From contig NZ_PPTH01000015.1 of the NCBI RefSeq assembly GCF_002954225.1, positions 124,001 to 188,000 on the forward strand: DNA of 64,000 nucleotides, given 5' to 3'. The position numbers and the translations under genes were made by a program. A model generated the notes under the pieces. It saw nothing but the letters and a program-made list of their open reading frames with translations. It was not told where the DNA came from and did no database searches. How positions within the stretch are numbered: position 1 is the first letter of the stretch; each line of letters opens with the position of its first letter. This document shows positions 43,836 to 52,760 of the stretch, in pieces. This DNA is from Arthrobacter ruber. Lineage in GTDB: Bacteria; Actinomycetota; Actinomycetes; Actinomycetales; Micrococcaceae.

Positions 43836-45428
43836 CTACCTCTCGGTCTCGAAGGTCGCGGCGGGGGAGCCGATGTCGTCCGCCGCACCCTGGGCCAGGA
43901 CGGCGTCGTCGACCCACCACACGACCGTCATGCCGTTGGTGGGCCCTGCAGCGGAGAAGACCGGGTCAGCGTTGGCCTTGAGCCACTCGAGCATCTCGGG
44001 ACGCGCATAGCCGTACCCGAGAGAGGTGGGGAGATCCTGGGTGATGATGTAGTTGGCACCCGCCTCCTGCATGAGCGGGGCGGAAGGCCATACGCCGACA
44101 CGTGGATCGTCGTCGAAGGCGACCTCACCGGTGCTGTTCGACACGCTGATCAACGCGTCGGCGGGCAGATTCTCCTGCATCCAGGTGCGGACCTGCACGA
44201 AGCCGTTGTCGACGGTGACCAGGGCGCGGATGCCGAGTGCGCCCGCAAGGGCCACGAAAGCGACGGCGAAGAGAATCACCGGTGTGCGCCAGCGTGCGCG
44301 TCGTTCGACGAGCTCCACGGCACAGACCCCGGCGCTCAGGGCGCCGACGAACAGAACAGGGTAGCCGTACTGCTCCTCGAGCGTGCCGAAGGCTGCACTG
44401 TAGACCCCGAACATGCCCAGCACGAGGGCGGTGAGACCGATCAGCCGCCTGCTCGCGACCTTGCTGAAGCACAGGATCACGCCGGTGACCGGCCCGATGG
44501 CCAGCAGCAGGTACGAGGTCCCGAACTGCCCGAGCTGATCGAGGAGCCGGCCGATGAGGCTCGGTGATCCCTCCTCGTTGAAGCCCGTGGTCTGCTCGAT
44601 CCCGATCATGCGACGGATGCCGTTGGTCTTCGCCCACACCCATGCATCGAGAAGCCCGTTCACGGCCAAGAAGATGAGGTAGACCGTGTAGGGCACGGCG
44701 GTGGCGGTCAGGATCCGCAGGGCATCCCGTAGCGGGAGGGTGCGCCGCCACAGCGCGGCGGCCAGCACAGGGGCGACCGTCGCGAGGACGTAGACGTCCT
44801 TGGTCAGTACGGCGTAGCCCAGCAGCAGGCCGGCAGCGAGTTGTTTCGCGACGCGGTACCGGCTCCGGGGCCTGATCATCACCGCGACGATGATCAGCAG
44901 GCCCGCCAGCGCAGCGGCCATCCCGAGTGTCTCGAGGAAGACACGGCTGTTGTTGCGGAGCACGAACGGTTCGACGGCCAGCACTCCGGCAGTGGCCCAG
45001 GCCGCGACGGGATTCCCGACGCGCCAGACGAGAAGGAAGGCCAGTCCGATGGATAACGCACCGATCACCGCGTTCAGCCATCGCAGCTGCAGCACGAGGT
45101 CCATGCTGTTGCCCTCGATACCGAACAGGTTGATGACGGCGGCCTCGGCCAGGAAATACCCCGGCGGGTGCAGGAAGAACGGCCCATCAGGCAGGGTCGG
45201 GACGGACCCCAGGCTGACCGAATGCCCCAGGCTTGCGTAGAGCATCTCGTCCAGCCAGAGTTCGAACCCCCGGACCAGGCCGACGGCGCGGGCCGCGAAG
45301 GCGGCGAGCACGACCACGACGGAGCCGACCAGCGCCGCTGGCGTCAGCCGCGGCCCGCCAGGCATGAAGTGACGGCCCGGAGGTGCCTCATCGCCGATGT
45401 CTTCGGCCCGCAGGAGCGAGGTGCTCAC
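43836..45428 (-). CDS. GT39-like membrane glycosyltransferase
   Basis: A 530-aa protein with about 11 membrane helices. The first loop carries LWLDEMLYASLGHSV and FFLHPPGYFLAEAAVI, the Asp-Glu and HPPG signature of PMT/ArnT-like GT-C enzymes. A C-terminal extracytoplasmic tail of about 110 residues follows. It should transfer a sugar from a polyprenyl-phosphate donor; the GT2 at 46936 resembles the enzyme that makes such donors. Its GTG overlaps the upstream stop (GTGA), so the long upstream extension of the frame is rejected. Confidence 0.85.
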   Translation of the reverse strand: MSTSLLRAEDIGDEAPPGRHFMPGGPRLTPAALVGSVVVVLAAFAARAVGLVRGFELWLDEMLYASLGHSVSLGSVPTLPDGPFFLHPPGYFLAEAAVINLFGIEGNSMDLVLQLRWLNAVIGALSIGLAFLLVWRVGNPVAAWATAGVLAVEPFVLRNNSRVFLETLGMAAALAGLLIIVAVMIRPRSRYRVAKQLAAGLLLGYAVLTKDVYVLATVAPVLAAALWRRTLPLRDALRILTATAVPYTVYLIFLAVNGLLDAWVWAKTNGIRRMIGIEQTTGFNEEGSPSLIGRLLDQLGQFGTSYLLLAIGPVTGVILCFSKVASRRLIGLTALVLGMFGVYSAAFGTLEEQYGYPVLFVGALSAGVCAVELVERRARWRTPVILFAVAFVALAGALGIRALVTVDNGFVQVRTWMQENLPADALISVSNSTGEVAFDDDPRVGVWPSAPLMQEAGANYIITQDLPTSLGYGYARPEMLEWLKANADPVFSAAGPTNGMTVVWWVDDAVLAQGAADDIGSPAATFETER

Positions 45429-46939
45429 GGCGTGCCGAGGTCGGACGTCGGGAAGGACCCCGGGTCGGGCTGTTGCGCGGGGCCAGGAGCGTTGGTGTCG
45501 ACACCGGGCGTCTCTGCCGGGCCGGAACTGGGCGGGAGTGCAGGACCGGCGAGAACACCGCTGCGGTTCGCGAGCGTGACCTCGGCGTCGAAGATGCCGA
45601 GCCGGTGCAGCACACTGCGGGCGTCGGTCTCGTCGCAGCCGTGCAGCAGGGCGCAGATCTCGTCGCCGTCCTCGACCACCTCGTCCGTGGCACGCAGAGC
45701 CTGGTAGGGGTCGAACCGCGCCGGGCTCCGGAAGCGGGCATGCGCCGCCATGTCCGAGCGCGCGCGGCGGCGCTGCACCCGGAAGTCGCCGGTGAACCCG
45801 CTCTCCTCCACGAGAACACCTGCCAGGAGAGCCGCGCTGCGATCCCAGGTGAAACGTGCGGCCCACGCACGGCAGGCATTGGTGATCGTCCTCGCCGTCG
45901 TGAGGTCGCTCACGGCATCGATCGCCTTGACCATCGCTGTGCCGAAGTCCTTCGCGTCGTCGACGAGCCACCCCGTCTCACCGTCCACCACGGAATCGCG
46001 AATACCCGGAACCCTCAGCGCGACGCACGGCACGCCCCACGCGTTCGCCTCGATGACGGAACAGCCCCAGCCCTCGGCTGCGGATGTCGACGCCGTGATC
46101 CACGCGCGGCTCAGGAGGGCGTCCCGCACCTCGTTCGGCTGGTATCCATGGAAGGTGACGGCCGACAGCAGCCCGAGGTCGGCGGCGATCTTCTGCAGCC
46201 GCGCGCGTTCCGGCCCGTCGCCGACGATGTTCACTCGAAGGCGTGGAATCGCCTCGGCAGCAACGGCGATCTGACCCAGCAGGAGATCGATCCGCTTGTG
46301 GGGGACGAGCCGACTGACGACCGTGATGGTGGGGTCCGGATCGCGTGGGCCGACCTCCTCCGGCGGCTGCGTGGTTCCGTTGGGCACCACGAAGATGGGA
46401 CTCGTGTAACCCAGCCGCCGGCGCAGTTCCATGCGGGTGGACGGGGACACGGCGGCGATCGAGCGCTTTCCGTAGACCAGGCGGGCGGCGTCCTTCTCGA
46501 GGAAGCGTCCCACCGTGGCGAGCGGGCTGGAGAAGCGCGTGGCGAACTGGTCCTGATGCACGTGATGAATCACCTGCACGATCGGCATCGCGCGCCGCAG
46601 GAACAGGGGGGAGAAGAACGGGATGCCGTTCTGGCAGTCGATCACGCCGTCGAAGCTCTGGCCGCTCCGCAGCAGCCACAGCGCGGCAGTCGGGTAGAGA
46701 CTCAGATCACCGCCGGAACGAATAACGTTGATGCCGTCGATGATTTCGTGGGCGGTCTGCCCCGGTCCGCGACCGGTCACCCAGGTGATGAGCGCACCTG
46801 CACGAGCCCAGCGGACCGCGATCTGGTGCATGTACTGTTCCGCACCGCCGGCCTGCGGGTGCTGGACGTCTCTCCAGTTGAGGACCAGGAGGTGCTTGCC
46901 GGCGAGGCGTTCTATCGGCGTGGGGTAGGAGCCCATCAT
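45425..46939 (-). CDS. GT4 family glycosyltransferase with long C-terminal tail
   Basis: A 504-aa protein. N terminus LLVLNWRDVQHPQAGGAEQYMHQ is typical of GT4 enzymes of actinobacterial glycan operons. The donor domain has ITVVSRLVPHKRIDLLLGQIA, VNIVGDGPERARLQ and SAAEGWGCSVIEANAWGVPCVAL. About 100 residues beyond the GT fold form a polar tail with a Pro-rich end. Start ATG at 46939 overlaps the stop of the preceding gene. Confidence 0.86.
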   Translation of the reverse strand: MMGSYPTPIERLAGKHLLVLNWRDVQHPQAGGAEQYMHQIAVRWARAGALITWVTGRGPGQTAHEIIDGINVIRSGGDLSLYPTAALWLLRSGQSFDGVIDCQNGIPFFSPLFLRRAMPIVQVIHHVHQDQFATRFSSPLATVGRFLEKDAARLVYGKRSIAAVSPSTRMELRRRLGYTSPIFVVPNGTTQPPEEVGPRDPDPTITVVSRLVPHKRIDLLLGQIAVAAEAIPRLRVNIVGDGPERARLQKIAADLGLLSAVTFHGYQPNEVRDALLSRAWITASTSAAEGWGCSVIEANAWGVPCVALRVPGIRDSVVDGETGWLVDDAKDFGTAMVKAIDAVSDLTTARTITNACRAWAARFTWDRSAALLAGVLVEESGFTGDFRVQRRRARSDMAAHARFRSPARFDPYQALRATDEVVEDGDEICALLHGCDETDARSVLHRLGIFDAEVTLANRSGVLAGPALPPSSGPAETPGVDTNAPGPAQQPDPGSFPTSDLGTP

Positions 46940-47757
46940 GACACCCGCTGCATATGCAGGACAGCGCCGAAGCTCGCGATGCCGTCCCGGATAGGCCGGA
47001 AGGTGGACGCCGGCCCGTCCGTCCAAGCGACAGGAAGTTCGAGGATCCGCCCCCCGGCGTGCTGGATCCTCTGCAGGAGTTCCACGTCGAAGGCGAACCC
47101 CATCGTCCGGCATTCCACGAGCGCGCGCTTCGCTGCACCCGTTTCGAAGAACTTGAAACCGCACTGTGTGTCGGCGATACCCTGCACCATCCGGCGCGTC
47201 ATCAGGCGGAACGCGGTGCCACCTACCCTCCGCCCCAGGTGTTGCGGTTGCACGAAGGTCGATCCCGGGACGTGGCGCGAGGCGATGACCGCGGATGCGC
47301 CTGCCTCGAGGTACGTCATCGCATCAGTGAGCGTGGAGATCGGTGTGGCGAGGTCGGCATCGAGGAACCCGGCGAAGTGCGCGCGGCTGCTCAGCAGGCC
47401 GCGGCGGACCGCGGCCCCCTTGCCGGGCTGGGCGCAGCCCATCAGCCGTATATCCACGGCATCCGACGCACGGGCGATTCTCGCCACCACGGCACTGGTC
47501 TCGTCGACGCTCCCGTTGTCCACCACGACGATCCTCGAGGACCACGGCTGGGACGCGAGGAAGTCCGCGGTTGCCCGCAACGTGGTCGGGATGCGCTCGG
47601 CCTCGTTGTAGGCGGGGATGATCACTTCCAGATCCACGGGACGGCGGGGAGCCGCGGTGAAGACCGGGTGGGCCGTCGACCGCCGGTCACCAATGGGTGG
47701 CCGCGTCTCGACGGGATGGGATTGGGCCTCGCGGACAAGACGCGTTCCTGTCTCCAC
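46936..47757 (-). CDS. GT2, polyprenyl-phosphate sugar synthase-like
   Basis: A 273-aa GT-A enzyme like dolichyl/polyprenyl-phosphate mannose or glucose synthases. It shows LEVIIPAYNEAERIPTTL, VVVDNGSVDET, GKGAAVRRGL, the metal-binding DADLATP and TQCGFKFF. It has no C-terminal membrane helices. The start is GTG 47757 with a perfect GAGGAG four nt upstream, not the TTG 12 nt earlier. It opens the operon 47757-41878. It probably supplies the lipid-linked sugar for the GT39-like enzyme two genes on. Confidence 0.87.
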   Translation of the reverse strand: METGTRLVREAQSHPVETRPPIGDRRSTAHPVFTAAPRRPVDLEVIIPAYNEAERIPTTLRATADFLASQPWSSRIVVVDNGSVDETSAVVARIARASDAVDIRLMGCAQPGKGAAVRRGLLSSRAHFAGFLDADLATPISTLTDAMTYLEAGASAVIASRHVPGSTFVQPQHLGRRVGGTAFRLMTRRMVQGIADTQCGFKFFETGAAKRALVECRTMGFAFDVELLQRIQHAGGRILELPVAWTDGPASTFRPIRDGIASFGAVLHMQRVS

Positions 47758-47796
47758 GGATCTCCTCAAGTCGCAGCTCCTTCAGGAGCGGACCCT

Positions 47797-47839
47797 GTCC
47801 TAAGGGCAGGCATCCGCACCACCGAAGGTAGTAGCGGCC
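47797..47839 (-). promoter_or_regulatory. Half-site LuxR-type box with -10, promoter of the second glycan operon (candidate)
   Basis: On the minus strand GGCC-GCTAC-TACC (47839-47827) precedes TAGGAC (47802-47797) by exactly 24 nt. Only the downstream TACC half fits the AGTA-N5-TACY consensus. Predicted start is about 47790, giving a 33-nt leader that begins with the small hairpin GCTCCT-GA-AGGAGC. The remainder of 47770-47971 shows further GTAG/GTACT elements and no gene. Confidence 0.4.
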
Positions 47840-47971
47840 ACGGGAGGAGGCACGGGTAGGGGATACCTCATTTGACCACCCGGGTACTCGGACGGCCGCG
47901 GAGTCATACCTCAGCAGTCTTCACGGGCCGAGAGGACGAAGGGCGGTGCATCCTGCGTCGCGGCACCGGGG

Positions 47972-48958
47972 CTAGCTGGTCGTGTCCTGCTGCCGACGGT
48001 TCCGGAGTTGCGCCCAGCGGCGGCGCGCACCAAGCACGAGTCGTTTCGCCCGATAGAAGAGCTGGGGGGACAGGGCCATCAGGCGTTGCTTGACGGCGCG
48101 CTGCGCCGTGTCACGAACGCGCCGCGCCAACGGAGGTGTTCCGTAGCTCTCCACGAGCTGCAGGTGGGTGGCGTAGTACCACTTGTAGGACTCGGTGCCC
48201 AGCAGCAGATCGAAACTGCGGTGCCCCAGCCGGTAGCTGTGCTCCAGCAGGCGCATCCGCAGCTCAGTACCGACCCCGTTGACCGCAAACGCGGGATCGT
48301 AGGCCGAGACGACATCGAGGAAGTCTCCCTGCCACACGAACCCGGTGTCCACGGCCACGCACCGGCCCTCCAGTCGCAGGGTGGAGACGATGAGATGGCC
48401 GTCCCGGTGCATGGCCTTGAGCATCAGCAGGGCCCGGGGGTCCTCGAGTGTCTCGTGGCCGCCCTCGTACTGGCCGATCTTCCACCCGATGCACGAATCC
48501 AGTGCCGCGGGGTCCCGGTCATCGAAGGTGAACACCGGGTCGCCGAACGCTTCGGTCATCCTCCGGAGTTTCCTGCGGCGGGCCGTGGAATTGTTCTTGC
48601 TCCTCCCGCCGAGGAGGGCGAGGTAGTCCTCCCAGGTGCTGAAGCGTTCCCAGAGGATCAGCGGTGCCGGCTCCTGCGCGAACAGGGGAAGAGAGGACTC
48701 GGGATCGCGGTCCTGCAGGGCGATCACCGAGGTCACGAGCCTGGGCAGGTAGGAGACGGTGCCCTGCGAGGGCCCCCCGGTCGGGAAGGGTTTGACGTAG
48801 TCGTAGAACGGGCCATCGGTGATGGGCCTGCCCCCGTCGATCTCGACCAGCCGCACCTGCTGCCCTTTGATGGCGTACGTCCTGAACGCGTAAGTGCTTG
48901 CCCCGTGGTAGTCCCGGGCAAGCGCCGTCAGGAAAGCGTCGGATGCGAAGAAGTCCAT
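47972..48958 (-). CDS. GNAT-fold acyltransferase of the FemAB/CelD-like group
   Basis: A 328-aa cytoplasmic protein. The C-terminal half has the acetyltransferase-6 pattern: VSAYDPAFAVNGVGTELRMRLLEHSYRLGHRSFDLLLGTESYKWYYA. The N-terminal half is a second, degenerate GNAT-like domain. Such proteins accompany polysaccharide genes and may acylate a sugar or an amino sugar. ATG 48958 has AGAGGA nine nt upstream; the extra 34 residues of the longer frame look non-coding. A minus-strand TATACT at 49030-49025 is a candidate -10. Confidence 0.75.
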   Translation of the reverse strand: MDFFASDAFLTALARDYHGASTYAFRTYAIKGQQVRLVEIDGGRPITDGPFYDYVKPFPTGGPSQGTVSYLPRLVTSVIALQDRDPESSLPLFAQEPAPLILWERFSTWEDYLALLGGRSKNNSTARRRKLRRMTEAFGDPVFTFDDRDPAALDSCIGWKIGQYEGGHETLEDPRALLMLKAMHRDGHLIVSTLRLEGRCVAVDTGFVWQGDFLDVVSAYDPAFAVNGVGTELRMRLLEHSYRLGHRSFDLLLGTESYKWYYATHLQLVESYGTPPLARRVRDTAQRAVKQRLMALSPQLFYRAKRLVLGARRRWAQLRNRRQQDTTS

Positions 48959-49090
48959 GCCTATCGTCCTCTGAGTGCGGTGATCAGGGAGTCCGGTGCT
49001 GCGCTTGAGACCTCCAGCGCGCTCAGTATAGGGCTCGGCGCGCACCGGCTCCGGTATCACCCCACCAAGTAGTAGCGGGGCGGGGAAGCG

Positions 49091-49133
49091 AGTAGACGGT
49101 ACTGGTGTCAGTCCGTCGGTGCCTCCGTAGTCT
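49091..49133 (+). promoter_or_regulatory. LuxR-type operator/promoter of the flippase gene (candidate)
   Basis: AGTA-GACGG-TACT (49091-49103) is followed after exactly 24 nt by TAGTCT (49128-49133). Predicted start is about 49140, 32 nt before the TTG at 49172. A second GTAGTAGCGG element lies upstream at 49068. Geometry is identical to the 8171 and 58903 promoters. Confidence 0.6.
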
Positions 49134-49171
49134 GGCGTAGGTCGTGCGTGAACGCCTCTGGAGGGAACCTC

Positions 49172-50677
49172 TTGACGATCGGTCCGATCCCCGAACTACA
49201 GGCAGGGTTGACGCTTCCCGCAGGTGCCACGGAGCACGCGGGCGGAAGCCCCCGCGTGGCGCACTACGGCGTACTGCTGTCCGCAGGTGCAGGACTCGTC
49301 GGTGTGCTGAGCTACGTGATCACGCTGATCATGGCGTATGCCCTGGCACCCGCCGACTTCAGCCGGTTCGCCGCTGCCCAGATGATGCTGGGGATGGTCG
49401 GCATTGTCACGTCGGCCCTGGTCCCCCTGCCTCTGTCGCAGGCAGTGACCGCGCATCCGCCGGGCTCGGAGCAGCGACGTGACGCCATCGCGTTCGCGGT
49501 GACGGTGTCGGTGGGCGTCGGTCTCGTGGCCGCCCTGGTCACGGGGGCGGTCGCTGCAGGTCTCGGTTCCGGATCGACGGCAGCCTTCGTCGCCCTCTCC
49601 ACCCTGGTGCTGTTCATCGGGGCGGCGCCGTCCGGGTGGATCCAGGGGGAGTTGCGTTTCGTCCGGTACACCGTCAAGTCGGTGGGTGAGGTCCTCATCC
49701 GGTTGGTGTTCTCGATCCTCGTCGTGGTGTTCGCCTGGGGCGCCCCCGGTGCTGTCCTCGGGTTCGCCATGGGCGGGCTGGCCCTGCTGGTCACGCCGCG
49801 GTCCTTCCTCCGGGACGTCACGTGGCGCCCGCGGGTGATGCGTCAGAGATGGCGCTGGGCCGAGACGTCGGACATAGCGTCGACGCTGTGCGTCGTGTCG
49901 GTGCTCGTCGGGATCGACGTCGTCCTCGTGGCATTCCTCGACGGCGGCTCCACCGCTGCCGCCGGCCTGCAGGCCCTGGCGTCCATCGCGAAGGCCCCCG
50001 TGTACGTCGCAGCCGGCACCGTCATCGTGGTGTTCCCGTTGCTGCGCCGCCCGGGGGTCGACAGCGTCCTCATCCTCACCGATGCGTTGCGGTCCTTCGG
50101 GCGGCTCGCGCTCGTGGCCTGCGCCGTCATCGCTACGGCTCCGCACGACCTGGTGGCGCTCGTCCTGCCAGAGCGGTACCACTCGTCGTTGGGCCTCCTG
50201 CCCTGGCTCGCACTGTCAGGGCTCGGCTACGCCGCAGTGACGGTCCTGGCAACGGTCCTGCTCGCACTGCGCGCCTACCGGCGGTGCCAACTGGGGCTGG
50301 CGGTGGCGTCGGTGCTGATCCTCGGCGGCTTGTTCGCGGGCTGGGCGTTGGGAGGTGTCGAGGGTATCGCGATCGGGTGCGCGGTGGGTGCCCTCACGGC
50401 AGCCGGGGCCCTGACGATGTTCGCAGCGCCGATCCTCCCGCCGGCTTCCGGCCCCATGGCGATCAGGGGGTTGGCCATCGCCGGAGGCTTTGCGTTGGTG
50501 CTCAAACTGGCCGCCGGGCTGCCCCTCATGTGGCTGCTGCTCGTCCTGCTCACCGGGCTGGTGGTCCTGGCCCAGCTACGGAAGAACAATCCCCTGGAGA
50601 AGCTGCGCGTATGGCAGCGATCCCTGACCCCGCGTTCGGGCCGGCACACGGCACGGCGGCGTCAACAGCGTTCCTGA
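49172..50677 (+). CDS. MATE/polysaccharide-type flippase, second set
   Basis: A 501-aa membrane protein with about 12-14 helices and no extramembrane domain. The N-terminal helices GAGLVGVLSYVITLIMAYALAPADFSRFAAAQMML match Wzx/MurJ-superfamily exporters. TTG 49172 has a perfect GGAGGG six nt upstream; GTG 49148 is an alternative but would lie only 8 nt after the predicted transcription start. It presumably exports the glycan made by the adjacent operon. Its 3' end overlaps the convergent beta-helix gene by 16 nt. Confidence 0.83.
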   Translation: MTIGPIPELQAGLTLPAGATEHAGGSPRVAHYGVLLSAGAGLVGVLSYVITLIMAYALAPADFSRFAAAQMMLGMVGIVTSALVPLPLSQAVTAHPPGSEQRRDAIAFAVTVSVGVGLVAALVTGAVAAGLGSGSTAAFVALSTLVLFIGAAPSGWIQGELRFVRYTVKSVGEVLIRLVFSILVVVFAWGAPGAVLGFAMGGLALLVTPRSFLRDVTWRPRVMRQRWRWAETSDIASTLCVVSVLVGIDVVLVAFLDGGSTAAAGLQALASIAKAPVYVAAGTVIVVFPLLRRPGVDSVLILTDALRSFGRLALVACAVIATAPHDLVALVLPERYHSSLGLLPWLALSGLGYAAVTVLATVLLALRAYRRCQLGLAVASVLILGGLFAGWALGGVEGIAIGCAVGALTAAGALTMFAAPILPPASGPMAIRGLAIAGGFALVLKLAAGLPLMWLLLVLLTGLVVLAQLRKNNPLEKLRVWQRSLTPRSGRHTARRRQQRS

Positions 50678-51738
50678 TTACTCTCGAGCAAGTTCCCGGC
50701 GCCCTCCCCGACCCTCACCGGTCCGCTGTTGCAGATCGAGTTGCCCTCGATCCGGATGTTCTCCAAATCGCCGTGGAAAGCGACGGAATCACCGTCGTTG
50801 TCGAGGAACGTGTTGCCGAGCACCGAGATGTTGTGGACCGACTGCGTCCCGCCGTCGTAGTACCCGGTGCGGATACCCGAGGGGGACCCCCAGAAGCGGT
50901 TGTTCACGATGGTGATGTCGCGGATCTCATGTCCGGACACCGCGAGCTGCATACCGGCGCCGTGCGATCCCCCTCGGACATCGTTGCCACGGTAGACGAC
51001 ATCGTAGACGTCGGCGCCGATGGTCTGGGCCACCAGTCCGTCGTCGCCGTCGGCGCCCCGGCGCTGGTCGATGATGTTGCCGATCACATCCCCTGAGTGG
51101 GAGTCCGTGATGTGGACGCCGTCCAGCTGGTTGTATCTGCCCGACGAGTCGGCGACCGTCGAGTTGCCGCGGACACAGAAGTCCTGACTGCCGACCACCG
51201 CTATCGAGTAGGTGAAGGGATTCCTCGTCGAGACGCCCTCCACCACGGCGTTCACGGAGTGCCGGACATCGATGAGGTACTCCTTGAGCCGCCCGTCGAT
51301 GGGTTCCTCGAAAAGGTATCCGCTGTGGTCCGCGGTCAGATCCGCGATGGTGACGTCACGCGCTCCCTCGGTGGTGATGAGGGGGTGCCCGCCGAGCGGT
51401 CCCTTGGTGTCGAGGAAACGGCTCGACGCCTTCAGGACGGTCGACGGTCCGGTGCCCCTGAGCTCCACGTTGTGCCCGAGCCGCAGTGGGCGGTGGACAT
51501 CGAACCGTCCCGCAGGCAGCTGCACGATCCCGCCGCCCTGACGGGCGGCGGCATCGAGTGCGTCCTGAATCGCTGCAGAGTCCTGCGCCCTGGATGGGTC
51601 CAGTTGCACGGTATTCGAGGCATAACTGCCGGTGGCAGTGCATCCGTCGCTCTCGGCCTCGTTCGACGCTGCGGCGTTGACCACGATACCCGCCGCGACG
51701 ACCACGAGCAGGGCTCCGACGACACGGTAGGTCCTCAT
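50662..51738 (-). CDS. Exported right-handed beta-helix (pectate-lyase-like) protein
   Basis: A 358-aa protein. An N-terminal hydrophobic helix (VVGALLVVVAAGIVVNAAAS) acts as signal or anchor. The rest is a parallel beta-helix with the same landmarks as the paralogue at 40851: CTATGS, GGHPLITTEGARDVTIADLTADHSG, EYLIDVRHSVNAVV, NPFTYSIAVV, YNQLDGVHITDS, DGDDGLVAQ, NNRFWG. No catalytic set can be named. It may be a glycan lyase, epimerase or binding protein. The two paralogues bracket the second glycan cassette. Confidence 0.82.
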   Translation of the reverse strand: MRTYRVVGALLVVVAAGIVVNAAASNEAESDGCTATGSYASNTVQLDPSRAQDSAAIQDALDAAARQGGGIVQLPAGRFDVHRPLRLGHNVELRGTGPSTVLKASSRFLDTKGPLGGHPLITTEGARDVTIADLTADHSGYLFEEPIDGRLKEYLIDVRHSVNAVVEGVSTRNPFTYSIAVVGSQDFCVRGNSTVADSSGRYNQLDGVHITDSHSGDVIGNIIDQRRGADGDDGLVAQTIGADVYDVVYRGNDVRGGSHGAGMQLAVSGHEIRDITIVNNRFWGSPSGIRTGYYDGGTQSVHNISVLGNTFLDNDGDSVAFHGDLENIRIEGNSICNSGPVRVGEGAGNLLESNQERC

Positions 51739-52095
51739 GAGTGCGACGTCGACGATCGGGCCCGGAAGCCCGACGATCGGGGACGTGCCGGGTCGCGAGC
51801 AGTACGCATGCGCGCCTCCTGAGGGATTCGGACAGGTGGGCCGTGTCGGTCGACAGCTTAACGCAAAGTGCTGTGCGTTCGTCCCTGTCGGCGGTCCTGT
51901 AGGATTGGGGGCGATGCCTAGGCGAGGGAGCGGGCCGGATGAGTCCGGTCGTACTCCGTGATCGACGGTGGCTAGTGACTTTTTCTGGTTTCTAGACGAC
52001 TGCCCGATGCGCGTGTTCTCTCCGCCCGGCTTTTGTCCCAGTGCTCACGCGAAACGCGGCGAGCCGTCATCGTTGTCATCGTTCAGGAGAAAACC
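51739..52095. other. Intergenic region with probable rplY promoter
   Basis: TAGGAT (51900-51905) with TTCGTC 16 nt upstream is a plausible promoter for rplY-pth and leaves a leader of about 185 nt. A direct repeat CGACGATCGGG (two copies, 51750-51781) lies just upstream of the minus-strand beta-helix gene. I find no AGTA-N5-TACY box with a matching -10 here, so rplY seems outside the proposed LuxR regulon. Confidence 0.4.
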
Positions 52096-52746
52096 ATGTC
52101 CGAGCAGAGGCTCCCCGCCCACGTCCGCACCGAGTTCGGCAAGGGCTCGGCCCGCCAGGCCCGCCGCGCCAACATGATCCCCGCCGTGGTGTACGGGCAC
52201 GGCGCGGACCCCATCCACGTGCTGCTGCCCGCCAAGGCGACCACCCTGGCCGTGCGTACCCCCAACGCCCTGCTGACACTCGAGATCGACGGCCAGGACC
52301 ACCTGGCCCTGGTCAAGGACATCCAGCGCAACCAGCTCAAGCGCATCGTGGAGCACCTCGACCTCCTCACGGTTCGCCGCGGCGAGAAGGTCCAGGTCGA
52401 CGTCGCGATCCACGTCGAGGGCGAGCCCGCCGCCGACGCCGTTCCCAACCTCGAATCCAACACGGTCCTGGTCGAGGCCGAGGCAACGCACCTGCCCGAA
52501 ACCCTCACTGTCAGCATCGAGGGCCGCGAGGTCGGACAGCACGTCCACGCTTCCGACATCGTCCTGCCCCAGGGCGTGACCCTCCTCGTCGAGGCCGACA
52601 CCCTGATCGTGAACCTCGCCGCCGAGGAAGAGCAGGACCTCGGCGAGACCCCCGAGACCGACGCCGACGTCGAGGGCACCTCCGAAGGCGCCACCGCGGC
52701 CGACGCCGACGCGGACGCCGTCATCACCGACGCCGACGAGCAGTAA
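52096..52746 (+). CDS. rplY: 50S ribosomal protein L25/Ctc
   Basis: A 216-aa two-domain (Ctc-type) L25 that binds 5S rRNA. The N-terminal L25 domain reads EFGKGSARQARRANMIPAVVYGHG..HLALVKDIQRNQLKRIVEHLDLL. The C-terminal TL5/CTC domain follows and the protein ends in an acidic Asp/Glu/Ala tail. ATG 52096 has AGGAG upstream; the longer frame is spurious. It lies 14 nt before pth. Confidence 0.96.
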   Translation: MSEQRLPAHVRTEFGKGSARQARRANMIPAVVYGHGADPIHVLLPAKATTLAVRTPNALLTLEIDGQDHLALVKDIQRNQLKRIVEHLDLLTVRRGEKVQVDVAIHVEGEPAADAVPNLESNTVLVEAEATHLPETLTVSIEGREVGQHVHASDIVLPQGVTLLVEADTLIVNLAAEEEQDLGETPETDADVEGTSEGATAADADADAVITDADEQ

Positions 52747-52760
52747 GCAGGACCCGCACG

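Noticed and set aside
51943-51985. TACT near 51952 as a LuxR box for rplY
   Set aside because: The left half-site is absent and the hexamer 24 nt downstream is TTTTTC, not TANNNT.
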